A stretch of DNA of 64,000 nucleotides from Kroppenstedtia eburnea (GCF_013282215.1 NZ_CP048103.1:744001-808000); one strand, 5' to 3'; numbered from the stretch's first letter, positions 51,797-60,801 are shown. The notes: generated from the letters alone by a model not told the origin. Made by a program: numbers and translations.

Positions 51797-52546
51797 ATGG
51801 GGATGAACGGAACTCAGGCTGTGATCCAAGTTCGCAATCTTTCCAAATCCTACGGCAAAACTCGGGCGGTCGACGGCATTTCAATGGAAGTGTTCCAGGG
51901 AGAAATCTTCGGGGTCATCGGTGCCAACGGGGCCGGGAAGACTACCACCCTGGAGATGATCATGGGTTTAAGAGACCCTGATGGCGGAACCATCGAGGTG
52001 TTGGGGTTGGATGTCATGAAGAACCCTTCGGAGTTAAAACATCGAATTGGTATTCAACTGCAGGAAACCGCCCTCTATGATCGCATTAAAGTTCGGGAAG
52101 CCTTGGAGTTGTTCGGCTCCTACTATCGCAAGAACCGGGATCGCGAAGAGGTCATCGAAATGATGGGATTGAAGCCCTATCTCAATCAATATGTGAAGAA
52201 GCTGTCCGGAGGGTGGCAACAGCGCACGGCGTTGGCGCTGGCCATGATCAATGATCCGGAAGTCATCTTCCTGGATGAGCCCACCACCGGTCTCGATCCG
52301 CAAGCGAGAAATGAATTGTGGGAGATCATTCTTAAACTGAAAGAGGAAGGGAAAACCATCATCTTATCCACCCATTATATGGAGGAAGCACGCCGCTACT
52401 GTCATCGTGTCGCAGTCATCAGGCAGGGGAGAATCGTCGCTTGCGACACGCCGGAGGCGTTGATTGCCCGGCTGCCGGAAGGAAAGGAAACCATGGACGA
52501 TGTCTATGTGGAGTTGGCCGTGGAGTCGAAAGGAGAGACGGCCTGA
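51797..52546 (+). CDS. ABC transporter ATP-binding protein (drug/lipid exporter type)
   Basis: A 249-residue ATPase. Walker A GANGAGKTT, Q-loop IGIQLQETALYDRIKVREAL, signature LSGGWQQRTALALAM, Walker B VIFLDEPTTGLDP, H-loop STHYMEEARRYCHRV. The C-terminal part is short. ATG 51797, possible second ATG two codons on. Its stop overlaps the permease start, so the pair forms one exporter. Confidence 0.9.
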   Translation: MGMNGTQAVIQVRNLSKSYGKTRAVDGISMEVFQGEIFGVIGANGAGKTTTLEMIMGLRDPDGGTIEVLGLDVMKNPSELKHRIGIQLQETALYDRIKVREALELFGSYYRKNRDREEVIEMMGLKPYLNQYVKKLSGGWQQRTALALAMINDPEVIFLDEPTTGLDPQARNELWEIILKLKEEGKTIILSTHYMEEARRYCHRVAVIRQGRIVACDTPEALIARLPEGKETMDDVYVELAVESKGETA

Positions 52547-53289
52547 TGCAAGCGCTGTGGATGCATACCCGGATGGAAGTCAAGCTGTTGTTCAGGGAAG
52601 TCATCGCAGTCTTTTTCACCTTTTTGTTGCCGGCGGTGGCCTTTGTGATCATGGGCAATATCTTTGGTGAGGAGGTCTACAGCACTGGAGATTACTTTGA
52701 GACCTATATTCCGGCCATGATCGGAATCGTCATCTTTGCCACCTGCTTTTTTGCCATCGGTATGCAAGTGGTGATTGACCGGGAAAAAGGGGTATACAAA
52801 CGTCTCAAAGGAACTCCGATCAATCCCGCCTTTGTGATGTCGGCCTTGGTGATCAAAGGATTTATCGTTTTTGTGGGAACATTTGAAATTGTGGTGTTGG
52901 TGAAATTTGTTTTCGACGTGGATGTCAGCTCCACTCTGGTTCAATTTTTGGTGGCCGTATCCTGGTCCACCCTTTCCTTTCTCGGAATGGGCTTCTTGCT
53001 GGCCAGTGTGGCCCGGCGAATGCAGTCGGCCTTGGCCATCTCCCTCCTTCTCTTCTACCCGATGATGTTTCTGTCCGGCGCCTTTTTTCCACTGGATATG
53101 ATGTCCGGATTCTGGCGGGATCTGACCCTCCTCAATCCCTTGTTCTACGCCATTGAAATGATGCAGTTGGGATGGAAGGGGGGGCACCTGTTCACCCGGG
53201 ACGGGTGGATCGATACCCTGGTACTGGGAGGAATATTCGTGGTCAGTACAGGTTTTGGTTTCAAGTATTTCCGGTGGGAGTCGCACTGA
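52546..53289 (+). CDS. ABC-2 type transporter permease
   Basis: A 247-residue membrane protein of the ABC-2 family with six segments: FREVIAVFFTFLLPAVAFVIMGNIFG, PAMIGIVIFATCFFAIGMQVVIDREKGVYKRLKGTPINP and the late FYPMMFLSGAFFPLDMMSGFWRDLTLLNPLFYAIE, which is typical. ATG 52546 shares its A with the TGA of the ATPase gene. Substrate unknown; drug or peptide export is usual. Confidence 0.9.
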   Translation: MQALWMHTRMEVKLLFREVIAVFFTFLLPAVAFVIMGNIFGEEVYSTGDYFETYIPAMIGIVIFATCFFAIGMQVVIDREKGVYKRLKGTPINPAFVMSALVIKGFIVFVGTFEIVVLVKFVFDVDVSSTLVQFLVAVSWSTLSFLGMGFLLASVARRMQSALAISLLLFYPMMFLSGAFFPLDMMSGFWRDLTLLNPLFYAIEMMQLGWKGGHLFTRDGWIDTLVLGGIFVVSTGFGFKYFRWESH

Positions 53290-53461
53290 CGGAGAATGGA
53301 TGAATGGCCGAAACCACCTCAGGAAGATGCAGGGGTGGTTGTTCTGGTTTGAGGGCTGTATGACGGTGTGATCTCATTTATTGAAATGGCTTGACATCAA
53401 CGGTATGATGGGAAAGGAAGGAATCTGGGTTTTTCGACAGCAGACGAAGGAGGAAAACCGG

Positions 53462-54175
53462 ATGGGAAAGAAAAAACAGGCCAATTCCGACCGGATGCAA
53501 ACTTTGACCTTGGCTACCGTGATTATTCTCTTTCTCGGATTGGGTGTGTTTGCCTTGGTGAACAACATCATCGGCGGGGATGAAGAGAAGGGGGATGCCG
53601 GGCAGGAAGCTACGGTGGATGAGACGGTGTTTGCCTACGATCAACAGCCTGTTTTGGGGAACGGGGAGGCACCGGTCCGGATCGTGGAGTTTGGTGATTA
53701 TAAATGTCCTACCTGTAAAAGGTTTGCCGATGAGATCTACCCCAAGCTGAAAAAGGACTACCTGGACAATGACAAAGCGGGTTTCTACTTCATCAACAAC
53801 CCACTTCTCGGTGAAGACTCGATCACGGCGGGAATCGCGGGAGAAGCCGTCCATGAGCAAGATCCGGCGGCCTTCTGGAAGTTTCATGAAGCGATCTACG
53901 AGAACCAAGGGAACGAGAGAGAAACCTGGGCCACCAAGGATTTTCTGGTGAAAATGGCCAAGCAGGCGGCACCGGGAATCGACCACGACAAGCTGGAGAA
54001 GGCGATCGACAAGGAATCTTTCAAGCAACAAGTGGAACAAGACAGGGCGATTGCGATCCGGTCCGGAGTCAGTTCGGTGCCCTCTCTGTTTATCAATGGG
54101 AGGCCGGTGCCCCACAGCTTGGATTACGAAGGGATCAAACAGATGATCGAAGAAGAATTGAAAAAAGCGAAATAA
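53462..54175 (+). CDS. bdbD: thiol-disulfide oxidoreductase BdbD (DsbA-like)
   Basis: A 237-residue protein with an N-terminal membrane anchor (LTLATVIILFLGLGVFALVNNII) and a thioredoxin/DsbA fold outside the cell. Redox motif CPTC in FGDYKCPTCKRFADEI; cis-proline loop GVSSVPSLFING. It puts disulfides into exported proteins and is reoxidised by BdbC, encoded next. ATG 53462 follows GAAGGAGG. Confidence 0.92.
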   Translation: MGKKKQANSDRMQTLTLATVIILFLGLGVFALVNNIIGGDEEKGDAGQEATVDETVFAYDQQPVLGNGEAPVRIVEFGDYKCPTCKRFADEIYPKLKKDYLDNDKAGFYFINNPLLGEDSITAGIAGEAVHEQDPAAFWKFHEAIYENQGNERETWATKDFLVKMAKQAAPGIDHDKLEKAIDKESFKQQVEQDRAIAIRSGVSSVPSLFINGRPVPHSLDYEGIKQMIEEELKKAK

Positions 54176-54197
54176 CCTTTCAAGGGAGAAGAGAGCT

Positions 54198-54620
54198 GTG
54201 TCCTGGGTCAAAACCTATAACCTCTACCTGGCATGGTTGGTGGCATTGATTGCTGTGGGTGGCAGTCTTTGGTTCAGTGAGGTGGCGGGATATGTTCCCT
54301 GTGAGTTGTGTTGGTATCAGCGGATCCTGATGTATCCCCTCGCGTTGATTCTGGGAATTGCCAGCTATCGCGGGGACCGGTCAGTCACATCTTACGCTTT
54401 GCCTTTCAGCATCATCGGTGCCGGTGTTTCACTCTATCATTATGCCCAACAGAAGGTGCCGGGGTTGGCCGAAGTGGCGGGATGTACCCAAGGGGTTCCC
54501 TGCAGCGGACAGTATATCAACTGGCTCGGTTTCATCACCATCCCGTTTTTGGCATTGACGGCGTTTATCCTGATTTTGTCTTTGTTGTGGATTGGACTTC
54601 CGAGAAGCGGACTACGGTGA
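54198..54620 (+). CDS. bdbC: disulfide bond formation protein BdbC (DsbB-like)
   Basis: A 140-residue membrane protein with four segments. The two redox pairs are visible: CELC in VPCELCWYQRILMYPLA and the pair in GCTQGVPCSGQYI. It passes electrons from BdbD to menaquinone. GTG 54198 is 22 bases after bdbD, behind AAGGGAGAAGAG. Same operon. Confidence 0.92.
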   Translation: MSWVKTYNLYLAWLVALIAVGGSLWFSEVAGYVPCELCWYQRILMYPLALILGIASYRGDRSVTSYALPFSIIGAGVSLYHYAQQKVPGLAEVAGCTQGVPCSGQYINWLGFITIPFLALTAFILILSLLWIGLPRSGLR

Positions 54621-54622
54621 CC

Positions 54623-54657
54623 GGGTGCCTCCTTTTTGGGGCACCCTTTATTTTTTG
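54623..54657 (+). terminator. terminator of bdbDC
   Basis: GGGTGCC/GGCACCC with a T-rich tail (TTTATTTTTT). Confidence 0.8.
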
Positions 54658-54792
54658 CAGGCGGGATTGTTTACCAAGTTCTTGGAAATCGTTGAATATT
54701 GGAGAGCACTTTTGTTACATTGATTTTACAAAACCGGGAAATCAATTGAGGAAAAGTGTGCAAAGGAAAACTAGTATAAAGGAGAGGTCGCG

Positions 54793-55785
54793 GTGAGCGA
54801 TGCATTACTCTTGTATGTATTACGTGTGATCGATCTGGACAGAAGTTTGACCTTTTACCGGGATATGCTGAGATTCAATCCCGTCTCATACGATCCTGAA
54901 CAACGGACAGCCCGGCTGTTCACCCCGGATGGAGGAATCCTGTTTTTAACCACGGACCCGGATCTGGATGTGGCCGCTCTGCTGAGACAGGAGGAAGCCG
55001 GCGGGCCCGGGGAGACACCTGCGCCCATGGCTTCGGCGGAAGATGAGGAGGTCCCTCCACCGGAGAGGGAAGAGGAACCCGTCGATCCGATGGTGAGCCA
55101 GGAGTCTGAGCCGGAGTCATCCTCACCCTTTCACGAGATCCTGGAAGTGGACAAAGAGGAGGGACTCCATTTCCCCGGCGAGGATTTGATGGTTGCCCAA
55201 GAGCGGTTGGCTGCCTTTGGCATCCCGGACCTGCTGCTGGAGGAGACCCCCGGGGTGGAGCAAGTGCTCAAAATGGAGGACCCCGACGGGTACCGGGTGT
55301 GTCTTCATGAGAGTCTGCGCCTGACCGATGAAGAGGTGATCGCCCTCTATCACAAGGGGCCCGATTTACTGGAAGGGGCGATCCTGGGTTTGGAGGAGGA
55401 GGATCTGGATCTGAAAACACCGGAGGGAGAGTCCCTTCGGCAACTGATCCTGCAAATCGTCGACTTTGATTTGGAGATGATGCAACGGGTCAAATGGGCC
55501 ATGGCCGAAAACGGTCGCTCCTACACCATTCCCCTCTATCCACCGGAGGAATGGGCGCAAGCACTTCAGTACGACAGCCGATCTGTTCAAGTGGAGGTTC
55601 AACTGTTCCGCCTGTTACGGGAGCACATCCTGCATCAGGTGGAAGCGGTTCCCGAAGCGATGGATCATCACTTGGTTTCTGAACAGGGGAGTGTGGAGGT
55701 GCGCACCATGCTCCAGGTGGTGGCGGAAACCGCCCGGGAGCAGATCCAGACGATCCTGAACGTCCGTCATCAATATGGGAAATAA
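54793..55785 (+). CDS. VOC (glyoxalase-like) domain fused to a DinB-like four-helix domain
   Basis: A 330-residue protein. About 1-60 is the first half of a VOC fold (LYVLRVIDLDRSLTFYRDML..GGILFLTT). About 65-120 is an acidic, Pro/Glu-rich insert. About 120-180 is the second VOC half (MEDPDGYRVCLHES). From about 185 a helical region with LRQLILQIVDFDLEMMQRVKWAM and histidines (REHILHQVE, MDHHL) resembles DinB/DfsB thiol-dependent enzymes. The reaction is unknown. GTG start after GAGAGG. Confidence 0.7.
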   Translation: MSDALLLYVLRVIDLDRSLTFYRDMLRFNPVSYDPEQRTARLFTPDGGILFLTTDPDLDVAALLRQEEAGGPGETPAPMASAEDEEVPPPEREEEPVDPMVSQESEPESSSPFHEILEVDKEEGLHFPGEDLMVAQERLAAFGIPDLLLEETPGVEQVLKMEDPDGYRVCLHESLRLTDEEVIALYHKGPDLLEGAILGLEEEDLDLKTPEGESLRQLILQIVDFDLEMMQRVKWAMAENGRSYTIPLYPPEEWAQALQYDSRSVQVEVQLFRLLREHILHQVEAVPEAMDHHLVSEQGSVEVRTMLQVVAETAREQIQTILNVRHQYGK

Positions 55786-55796
55786 GCATGCTACAA

Positions 55797-55826
55797 AACC
55801 CGGTCCGGGAGAGGCCGGGTTTTCAT
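55797..55826. terminator. bidirectional terminator
   Basis: AACCCGG/CCGGGTT stem with T tract on the plus strand (TTTTCATTTTTT) and AAAA before it. It lies between two convergent genes. Confidence 0.75.
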
Positions 55827-56323
55827 TTTTTATTCTCTTTCCGCAGTTGTCGGTTGACCGTTTCCCGGCTCATCCCCACCAGCTGACCGATCTCTTCCTG
55901 GGTCAGGAGTTGTTCCACCGGCTGTTCCCGGAAGTGGCGGGATAACCATTCGCGGAACAGGGGGATCCGGTCCCGGGTGGGGGCGGTGACAAAGGCCATC
56001 CGTTGTTGAACAAGCCGGAGCGTGTTCTGAAGGGAGAGAGCCACGTCCCGGTATTGGACCGGATCCCGCTCCAGACTTTCATACCAGGATTCGGCGGGGA
56101 TGGGCTTCACTCGGCTGTCGGTGACGGCGATGCAAGTGGCGAAGTAGGGTTGCGGGCTGATCAGGGAGTGATGGGGGAACATCTCTCCCGGAACGAGCAG
56201 ATTGAACAGGAGGGAGGAACCGTCGGGCCGGATCCGGACCACTTTGAGCAGTCCGCTTTCCAGCCGGTAAAGGTTGCCCATCTCCCCCTGGTGGAATAAG
56301 ATTTCTCCCCGGTGCAGATGCAA
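55823..56323 (-). CDS. Crp/Fnr family transcriptional regulator, short form
   Basis: A 166-residue regulator: a shortened cyclic-nucleotide-type sensor domain (RGEILFHQGEMGNLYRLESGLLKVVRIRPDGSSLLFNLLVPGEMF) and a C-terminal helix-turn-helix (LLTQEEIGQLVGMSRETVNRQLRK). It lacks the N-terminal cysteine cluster of oxygen-sensing Fnr proteins. The TTG start at 56323 has GAGGTG 8 bases upstream; the native start could be earlier, but no other is supported. Divergent from the flavohemoglobin gene, which it may control. Confidence 0.85.
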   Translation of the reverse strand: MHLHRGEILFHQGEMGNLYRLESGLLKVVRIRPDGSSLLFNLLVPGEMFPHHSLISPQPYFATCIAVTDSRVKPIPAESWYESLERDPVQYRDVALSLQNTLRLVQQRMAFVTAPTRDRIPLFREWLSRHFREQPVEQLLTQEEIGQLVGMSRETVNRQLRKENKK

Positions 56324-56350
56324 ATGGTTTCACCTCATTGTCAAAGTTGG

Positions 56351-56366
56351 TGTGCTTCAAATCACA
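56351..56366. promoter_or_regulatory. FNR/CRP-like operator
   Basis: TGTGCTTCAAATCACA matches the TGTGA-N6-TCACA consensus with one mismatch. It lies between the divergent Crp/Fnr-type regulator gene and hmp, 28 bases from the first and 75 from the second, a good place for autoregulation plus control of hmp. Confidence 0.65.
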
Positions 56367-56440
56367 GCGGGGAACATCCCCCTCGGTTATTGTTTGAGAT
56401 GGAAGGGATGATTTCAATCAAACATAAGGGGGCGCAGATC

Positions 56441-57691
56441 ATGCTGGATCCAAAAACAATGGAGATCATCAGGAACACCGCTCCGGTATTGAAAGAACAG
56501 GGTGCCATAATCACCCGTCAATTCTACCAACGGCTGTTTTCCCGCCACCCCGAATTGTACAACATTTTCAACCGTTCCAACCAGCGGGAAGGGAAACAAC
56601 CCCAGGCACTTGCGGATACGGTGTACGCGGCGGCGGCCCATATCGACCGCTTGGAGGAGATTCTGCCGGTGGTGGAGCGGATTGCCCATAAACACCGGGC
56701 GCTGGGAGTCCGCCCGGAACATTACCCCATCGTTGGGGAGAATCTTCTGTGGGCGATCCGGGATGTGCTGGGAGAGGCGGCCACGTATGAGGTGATCGAT
56801 GCCTGGGAAAAGGCCTACCACGCCATCGCCGACGTCTTCATCCAAGTGGAAGAGGGGATGTATGAAACCGCCCGCAAACAGCCCGGCGGCTGGGACGGGT
56901 TCCGGGAATTCACAGTGGTTCGCAAGGTGAAGGAGAGTGAAGTGATCACCTCCTTCTATCTCCAACCCAAAGATGGCGGGCCGCTGCCGCTTTTCCAACC
57001 CGGACAGTATATCACGGTCAGGGTCCGGATTCCGGGAGATAAGTATACCTCCCTCCGTCACTACACTCTTTCCGACTCTCCGGGCAAGGATACCTTCCGG
57101 ATCAGCGTGAAGCGGGAGGATGGCGGGGAAGGAAAACCGGCGGGGGCCGTCTCCACCTATCTGCACCGGAACGTCCGGGAAGGGGATGTGGTGGAATTGA
57201 CGGCACCGGCGGGAGACTTCACCCTCAAAACGGAGGGTACGGACCCGATCATTCTCCTGAGCGGGGGAGTGGGGTTGACTCCGATGATCAGCATGCTGAC
57301 CACGTTGGCGGAGGGACGGGCGGATCGCGACGTCACTTATGTCCATGCCGCTCTCGACGGAGATGTCCATGCCATGGGGGATTACGTGGACGCGTTGGTG
57401 AAAGATCATCCCCGGTTCCGCTCCTTTGTCTGCTATGAACAGCCGACGGATCGGGATCGGTTGGAAGGTCGCTTTGACAAGGAAGGCTTTATCGACGGCC
57501 CCTGGTTGCAAAGCATTTTGCCTGACCAGCGGGGGGATTTTTACCTCTGCGGACCCCTTCCCTTCATGAAAGCGATGTACCGGCTGTTGAAGGAATGGGA
57601 TGTGGAGGAAGACCGGATTCACTATGAAGTCTTCGGCCCCACCCGTCACTTGGATGAATCCCGGCAGGTGACCTCGGTGGCGGCGATCTGA
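56441..57691 (+). CDS. hmp: flavohemoglobin (nitric oxide dioxygenase)
   Basis: A 416-residue protein. A globin domain (about 1-140; proximal histidine region VVERIAHKHRALGVRPEHYPIVG), an FAD-binding part (SLRHYTLSDSPGKDTFRISVKRE) and an NAD-binding part (ILLSGGVGLTPMISML, FYLCGPLPFMKAM). It oxidises nitric oxide to nitrate. ATG 56441 is the family start, after AGGGGGCG; the open frame further 5' covers the operator region. Confidence 0.95.
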   Translation: MLDPKTMEIIRNTAPVLKEQGAIITRQFYQRLFSRHPELYNIFNRSNQREGKQPQALADTVYAAAAHIDRLEEILPVVERIAHKHRALGVRPEHYPIVGENLLWAIRDVLGEAATYEVIDAWEKAYHAIADVFIQVEEGMYETARKQPGGWDGFREFTVVRKVKESEVITSFYLQPKDGGPLPLFQPGQYITVRVRIPGDKYTSLRHYTLSDSPGKDTFRISVKREDGGEGKPAGAVSTYLHRNVREGDVVELTAPAGDFTLKTEGTDPIILLSGGVGLTPMISMLTTLAEGRADRDVTYVHAALDGDVHAMGDYVDALVKDHPRFRSFVCYEQPTDRDRLEGRFDKEGFIDGPWLQSILPDQRGDFYLCGPLPFMKAMYRLLKEWDVEEDRIHYEVFGPTRHLDESRQVTSVAAI

Positions 57692-57717
57692 ATGATATTT
57701 GTGAACGAAAATATTCC

Positions 57718-57741
57718 ACCCCGGCAGAGGCCGGGGTTTTT
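57718..57741 (+). terminator. terminator of hmp
   Basis: ACCCCGG/CCGGGGT hairpin followed by TTTTT. The rest of the gap to 58040 holds no supported gene; an ORF with one membrane span (57887-58114) overlaps the next gene and lacks an RBS. Confidence 0.82.
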
Positions 57742-58040
57742 CAGTGCCCTGTTTCCTGAGGGGAAAAAGGAAAAGCATTGCGGTGCCGCGAACATACATA
57801 AGGTTGGATGACAGGGGAGGTACTGTGGGCATCCATACCACAATGGCCTTGTTTACACTTCGGGTCCCGGCGGGGTTCCTGGTAATATGGGAGGGCGTCG
57901 AAACGGTTGGATCCGTCTCATCACGATGCTCTCGGGTCTGCTGATCGTGATAATTTTTCATTTCGTCAGCCTGGTCAGGAAGCCACCCTGGTATGATTCA
58001 TCGAAAAATTGCTTGAACAATCTTCAGAGGAGGGATTCAC

Positions 58041-58676
58041 ATGCCTGTTTCTCCCTTTCGGGAACGGATCACGACAGAAAAGGAACTTCGCGACCTGATG
58101 GGAGTTCCGGGTGAGCTGGTGGCGAAAAAGGCGATCGATCATCTGGACTCCCATTGCCGGGAGTTTATCGGTCGATCCCCCTTTCTGCTGGTGGCCACTG
58201 CCGACGCCACCGGTGCCTGTGATGTTTCACCCCGGGGGGATGCCGCCGGTTTTGTGCACATTGTGGATGATCGCCATCTGGTGGTGCCGGAGCGTCCCGG
58301 CAATCGTCGGATGGATTCTCTCCGAAATATTTTGTCCAACCCCCGGGTGGGACTGATCTTTTTGATCCCGGCGATGGAGGAGACGCTGCGGGTCAACGGG
58401 CGCGCCTGGATCCTCCGGGACCCGGAGTTGCTTCGCGAGATGGAAGTCAAGGGGAAAATCCCGAAGGTGGGGATCGGGGTGGAAGTGGAGGAGTGCTATC
58501 TCCATTGCGCCAAATCATTGAAACGCTCCCGCCTCTGGCAGCCCGACACCTGGCCGGACCCTGCCGATTTGCCTTCGGCGTCCCGGATCCTGGCCGACCA
58601 TGTGAACCTGCCCGATGTCTCCCCGGAGAAGGTGGAAGAAAGTCTGCGGGAAAGTTACACCCAACGTCTGTACTAA
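58041..58676 (+). CDS. pyridoxamine 5'-phosphate oxidase family protein (MSMEG_1061 type)
   Basis: A 211-residue FMN-binding split-barrel protein: FIGRSPFLLVATADATGACDVSPRGD, then VVPERPGNRRMDSLRNILSNPRVGLIFLIPAMEETLRVNGRA and CYLHCAKSLKRSRLW, the PPOX subgroup often named after MSMEG_1061. Probably an FMN- or F420-dependent reductase of unknown substrate. GAGGAGGG before the ATG. Confidence 0.87.
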   Translation: MPVSPFRERITTEKELRDLMGVPGELVAKKAIDHLDSHCREFIGRSPFLLVATADATGACDVSPRGDAAGFVHIVDDRHLVVPERPGNRRMDSLRNILSNPRVGLIFLIPAMEETLRVNGRAWILRDPELLREMEVKGKIPKVGIGVEVEECYLHCAKSLKRSRLWQPDTWPDPADLPSASRILADHVNLPDVSPEKVEESLRESYTQRLY

Positions 58677-58706
58677 AAAAAATCCTCCGAAATCGCTTCC
58701 GGAGGA
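58675..58706 (-). terminator. terminator of the His/Tyr-rich gene
   Basis: TCCTCCG (58683-58689) pairs with CGGAGGA (58700-58706); on the minus strand a run of T follows. It may also slow transcripts from the plus-strand gene. Confidence 0.75.
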
Positions 58707-58726
58707 ACCCCCATTTTCTGCAATTG

Positions 58727-59194
58727 TCAACCATCCGTGGACCGGCGGTATCCCGGGTAGGGTGAGGGACGATAGTGTGGATGGTGAGGGTGGTAATGAT
58801 GGTAATGATGGTACGGGTGGTAATGATGGTACGGATAATGATGGTACGGATAATGATGGTAGGGAGAATAGTAATGGGGGTAGTAGGGGTGCGACGGGTA
58901 ATAGATCGGGTAGTGGTGAGAAATATCGGCACCGTACGCAAATCCGGGGGATGAGGCTGTCTGGGCTTCAGAGCAGGGAGACGGGTAGGCGGAAGTTTGC
59001 CAGCCTCCGTAGGGTGCAGGCTGGGGGACGGCTCCCGGTTGCTGCCAGTATCCCGGGTCATACCCATACTGATTGACTGAGGCATCAGGCCACCCGTTCC
59101 CATAGGGATCCCACCCGTTTTCCGATGACACTTTTTCCTGCCCGGTGGGGTTCTGGGCCTGATGCTCTCTTTCTTTTCTCTCCTGGTCCGCCAC
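58727..59194 (-). CDS. His/Tyr/Pro-rich repeat protein, probable spore-surface or metal-binding protein
   Basis: A 155-residue protein starting VADQERKEREHQ (GTG 59194, after GGAGGAG). The N-terminal part is hydrophilic, the middle rich in Gly, Pro, Tyr and Gln (NQYGYDPGYWQQPG), and residues about 105-150 are a tandem HYHPY/HHYPY array (for example YHHYPYHHYPYHHY). Such tracts occur in spore-coat and exosporium proteins and in metal-binding proteins. No signal peptide. The DNA of this tract is a short tandem repeat and may vary in length. Confidence 0.7.
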   Translation of the reverse strand: MADQERKEREHQAQNPTGQEKVSSENGWDPYGNGWPDASVNQYGYDPGYWQQPGAVPQPAPYGGWQTSAYPSPCSEAQTASSPGFAYGADISHHYPIYYPSHPYYPHYYSPYHHYPYHHYPYHHYHPYHHYHHYHPHHPHYRPSPYPGYRRSTDG

Positions 59195-59354
59195 GTGATT
59201 CTCCTCCTTTGCACAAATAAAGGGTGTACAGTAGAAATGTATGTGAGAACAACCGGTTCTTGTTTGTCCCACTGGAAGTCGGCGGAGTTTTTCGATGTGC
59301 TGCTTTCATATCATAATTTTTGAGGAATGCAAGCCTGCCTATGGGAGGGAGATC

Positions 59355-60800
59355 ATGCTGCTCACGATCACCACAGGATACGATCCGGCGACGGATCTTG
59401 GCTACCTGCTGCACAAACACCCGGCCCGGCTCCAAACTTTTCCTCTCTCCTTCGGGAAAGCCCATGTGTTTTATCCGGAAGCGTCACAGGAACGATGCAC
59501 GGCGGCGTTGTTGCTGGAGGTGGATCCCGTGGAGTTGGCCCGGGGGAATCGTCATGCCTTTTCCAAAGGGAGTTCTTTGGCCCAATATGTGAACGATCGC
59601 CCCTATACTGCCAACTCCTTTCTCAGTGTCGCCATCTCCCGGGTGTTCGGGACGGCCCTGGCCGGTCGCAGCAAGGAACGACCGGAGCTGGCCGGGCAAC
59701 CGCTTCCCCTGGAGGCGGAGTTGTCCGTGGTGGCCTGTCGGGGCGGGGAGGATTTTTTGCGGGAATTGTTTGAACCTCTGGGCTATGAGGTGGAAGCGGA
59801 GGGCTTCCCCCTGGATGCCTCTATCCCGGAGTGGGGGGCAAGCCCCTATTACAAAGTTCGGTTGCGGGGAAGGGTGCGATTGTCTGATCTGCTGACCCAC
59901 CTGTATGTTCTGGTACCGGTGTTGGATAACGAAAAGCACTATTGGATCGGGGAGGAAGAAGTGGAGAAATTGATCCACAAGGGAGAGTCCTGGTTAGATA
60001 TGCATCCTCAGAAGCAAAAGATTGTCCATCGCTATTTGCAATATCGGAAAAGCCTCACTCGCTCGGCGATGGCACGATTGACGGAGGAGGAAACCGAGGG
60101 GGAACCGGAGTCGGAAAACATCGATCCTCCGGAAAAGGTTCCTCTCAACCGACAGCGGTTGGATGCCGTCTTTGACGAGCTGAAGAAAGACGGAGCCGTT
60201 CGGGTAATGGATCTGGGTTGCGGGGAAGGCCGTCTGTTGAAGCGATTGGTTCGGGACAAGCAATTCCAAGAGGTGTTGGGAGTGGATGTCTCCCCCCGGG
60301 CGTTGGAGATCGCGGAACGTCGGGTGGGGGTGGATCGGTTACCACTGGCACGGCAGGGGGTCCTCCGCTTGCTTCAGGGTTCCCTGGTATACCGGGATGA
60401 GCGTTTGACCGGTTTTGACGCGGCGGCGGTGGTGGAAGTGATCGAACACCTGGAGCCTTTTCAGCTTCACGCCTTCGAGAAGGTGCTGTTCGGAGTCGCC
60501 CGTCCGCAAAAAGTGGTGCTGACCACGCCCAATGCCGATTACAATGTGCGGTTCGATGGGTTGCCGGCAGGGAAGTTTCGCCACAGTGACCACCGGTTTG
60601 AATGGACACGGTCCCAATTCAGGAAGTGGGGGGATCGGACGGCGGCCGCCCACGGGTATTCCGTGCGGTATCTGCCGGTGGGAGAGTTGGATCCGGAGGT
60701 GGGATCCCCCACCCAGATGGCGGTTTTTATCAAGGAGGGGCCGGAAAAAAAAGGAGCCCTTTCTGAAAAACACAACGAAGGGAAACGGGGAGGTGGGTGA
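59355..60800 (+). CDS. hen1: Hen1 RNA 3'-terminal 2'-O-methyltransferase
   Basis: A 481-residue protein. The N-terminal half is the bacterial Hen1 N-domain (MLLTITTGYDPATDLGYLLHKHPAR, NDRPYTANSFLSVAISRVFGTALAG). The C-terminal half is a methyltransferase: VMDLGCGEGRLLKRL binds SAM, and the metal site of Hen1 is VVEVIEHLEPFQLHAFEKV with HSDHRFEW. It methylates the ribose at the repaired RNA junction so that it cannot be cut again. ATG 59355 follows GGGAGGGAG. pnkp follows at once. Confidence 0.93.
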   Translation: MLLTITTGYDPATDLGYLLHKHPARLQTFPLSFGKAHVFYPEASQERCTAALLLEVDPVELARGNRHAFSKGSSLAQYVNDRPYTANSFLSVAISRVFGTALAGRSKERPELAGQPLPLEAELSVVACRGGEDFLRELFEPLGYEVEAEGFPLDASIPEWGASPYYKVRLRGRVRLSDLLTHLYVLVPVLDNEKHYWIGEEEVEKLIHKGESWLDMHPQKQKIVHRYLQYRKSLTRSAMARLTEEETEGEPESENIDPPEKVPLNRQRLDAVFDELKKDGAVRVMDLGCGEGRLLKRLVRDKQFQEVLGVDVSPRALEIAERRVGVDRLPLARQGVLRLLQGSLVYRDERLTGFDAAAVVEVIEHLEPFQLHAFEKVLFGVARPQKVVLTTPNADYNVRFDGLPAGKFRHSDHRFEWTRSQFRKWGDRTAAAHGYSVRYLPVGELDPEVGSPTQMAVFIKEGPEKKGALSEKHNEGKRGGG

Positions 60801-60801
60801 T

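Noticed and set aside
57744-58114. Small ORFs in the gap after hmp
   Set aside because: One follows the terminator without RBS, the other overlaps the start of the PPOX gene in a different frame; composition gives no support.
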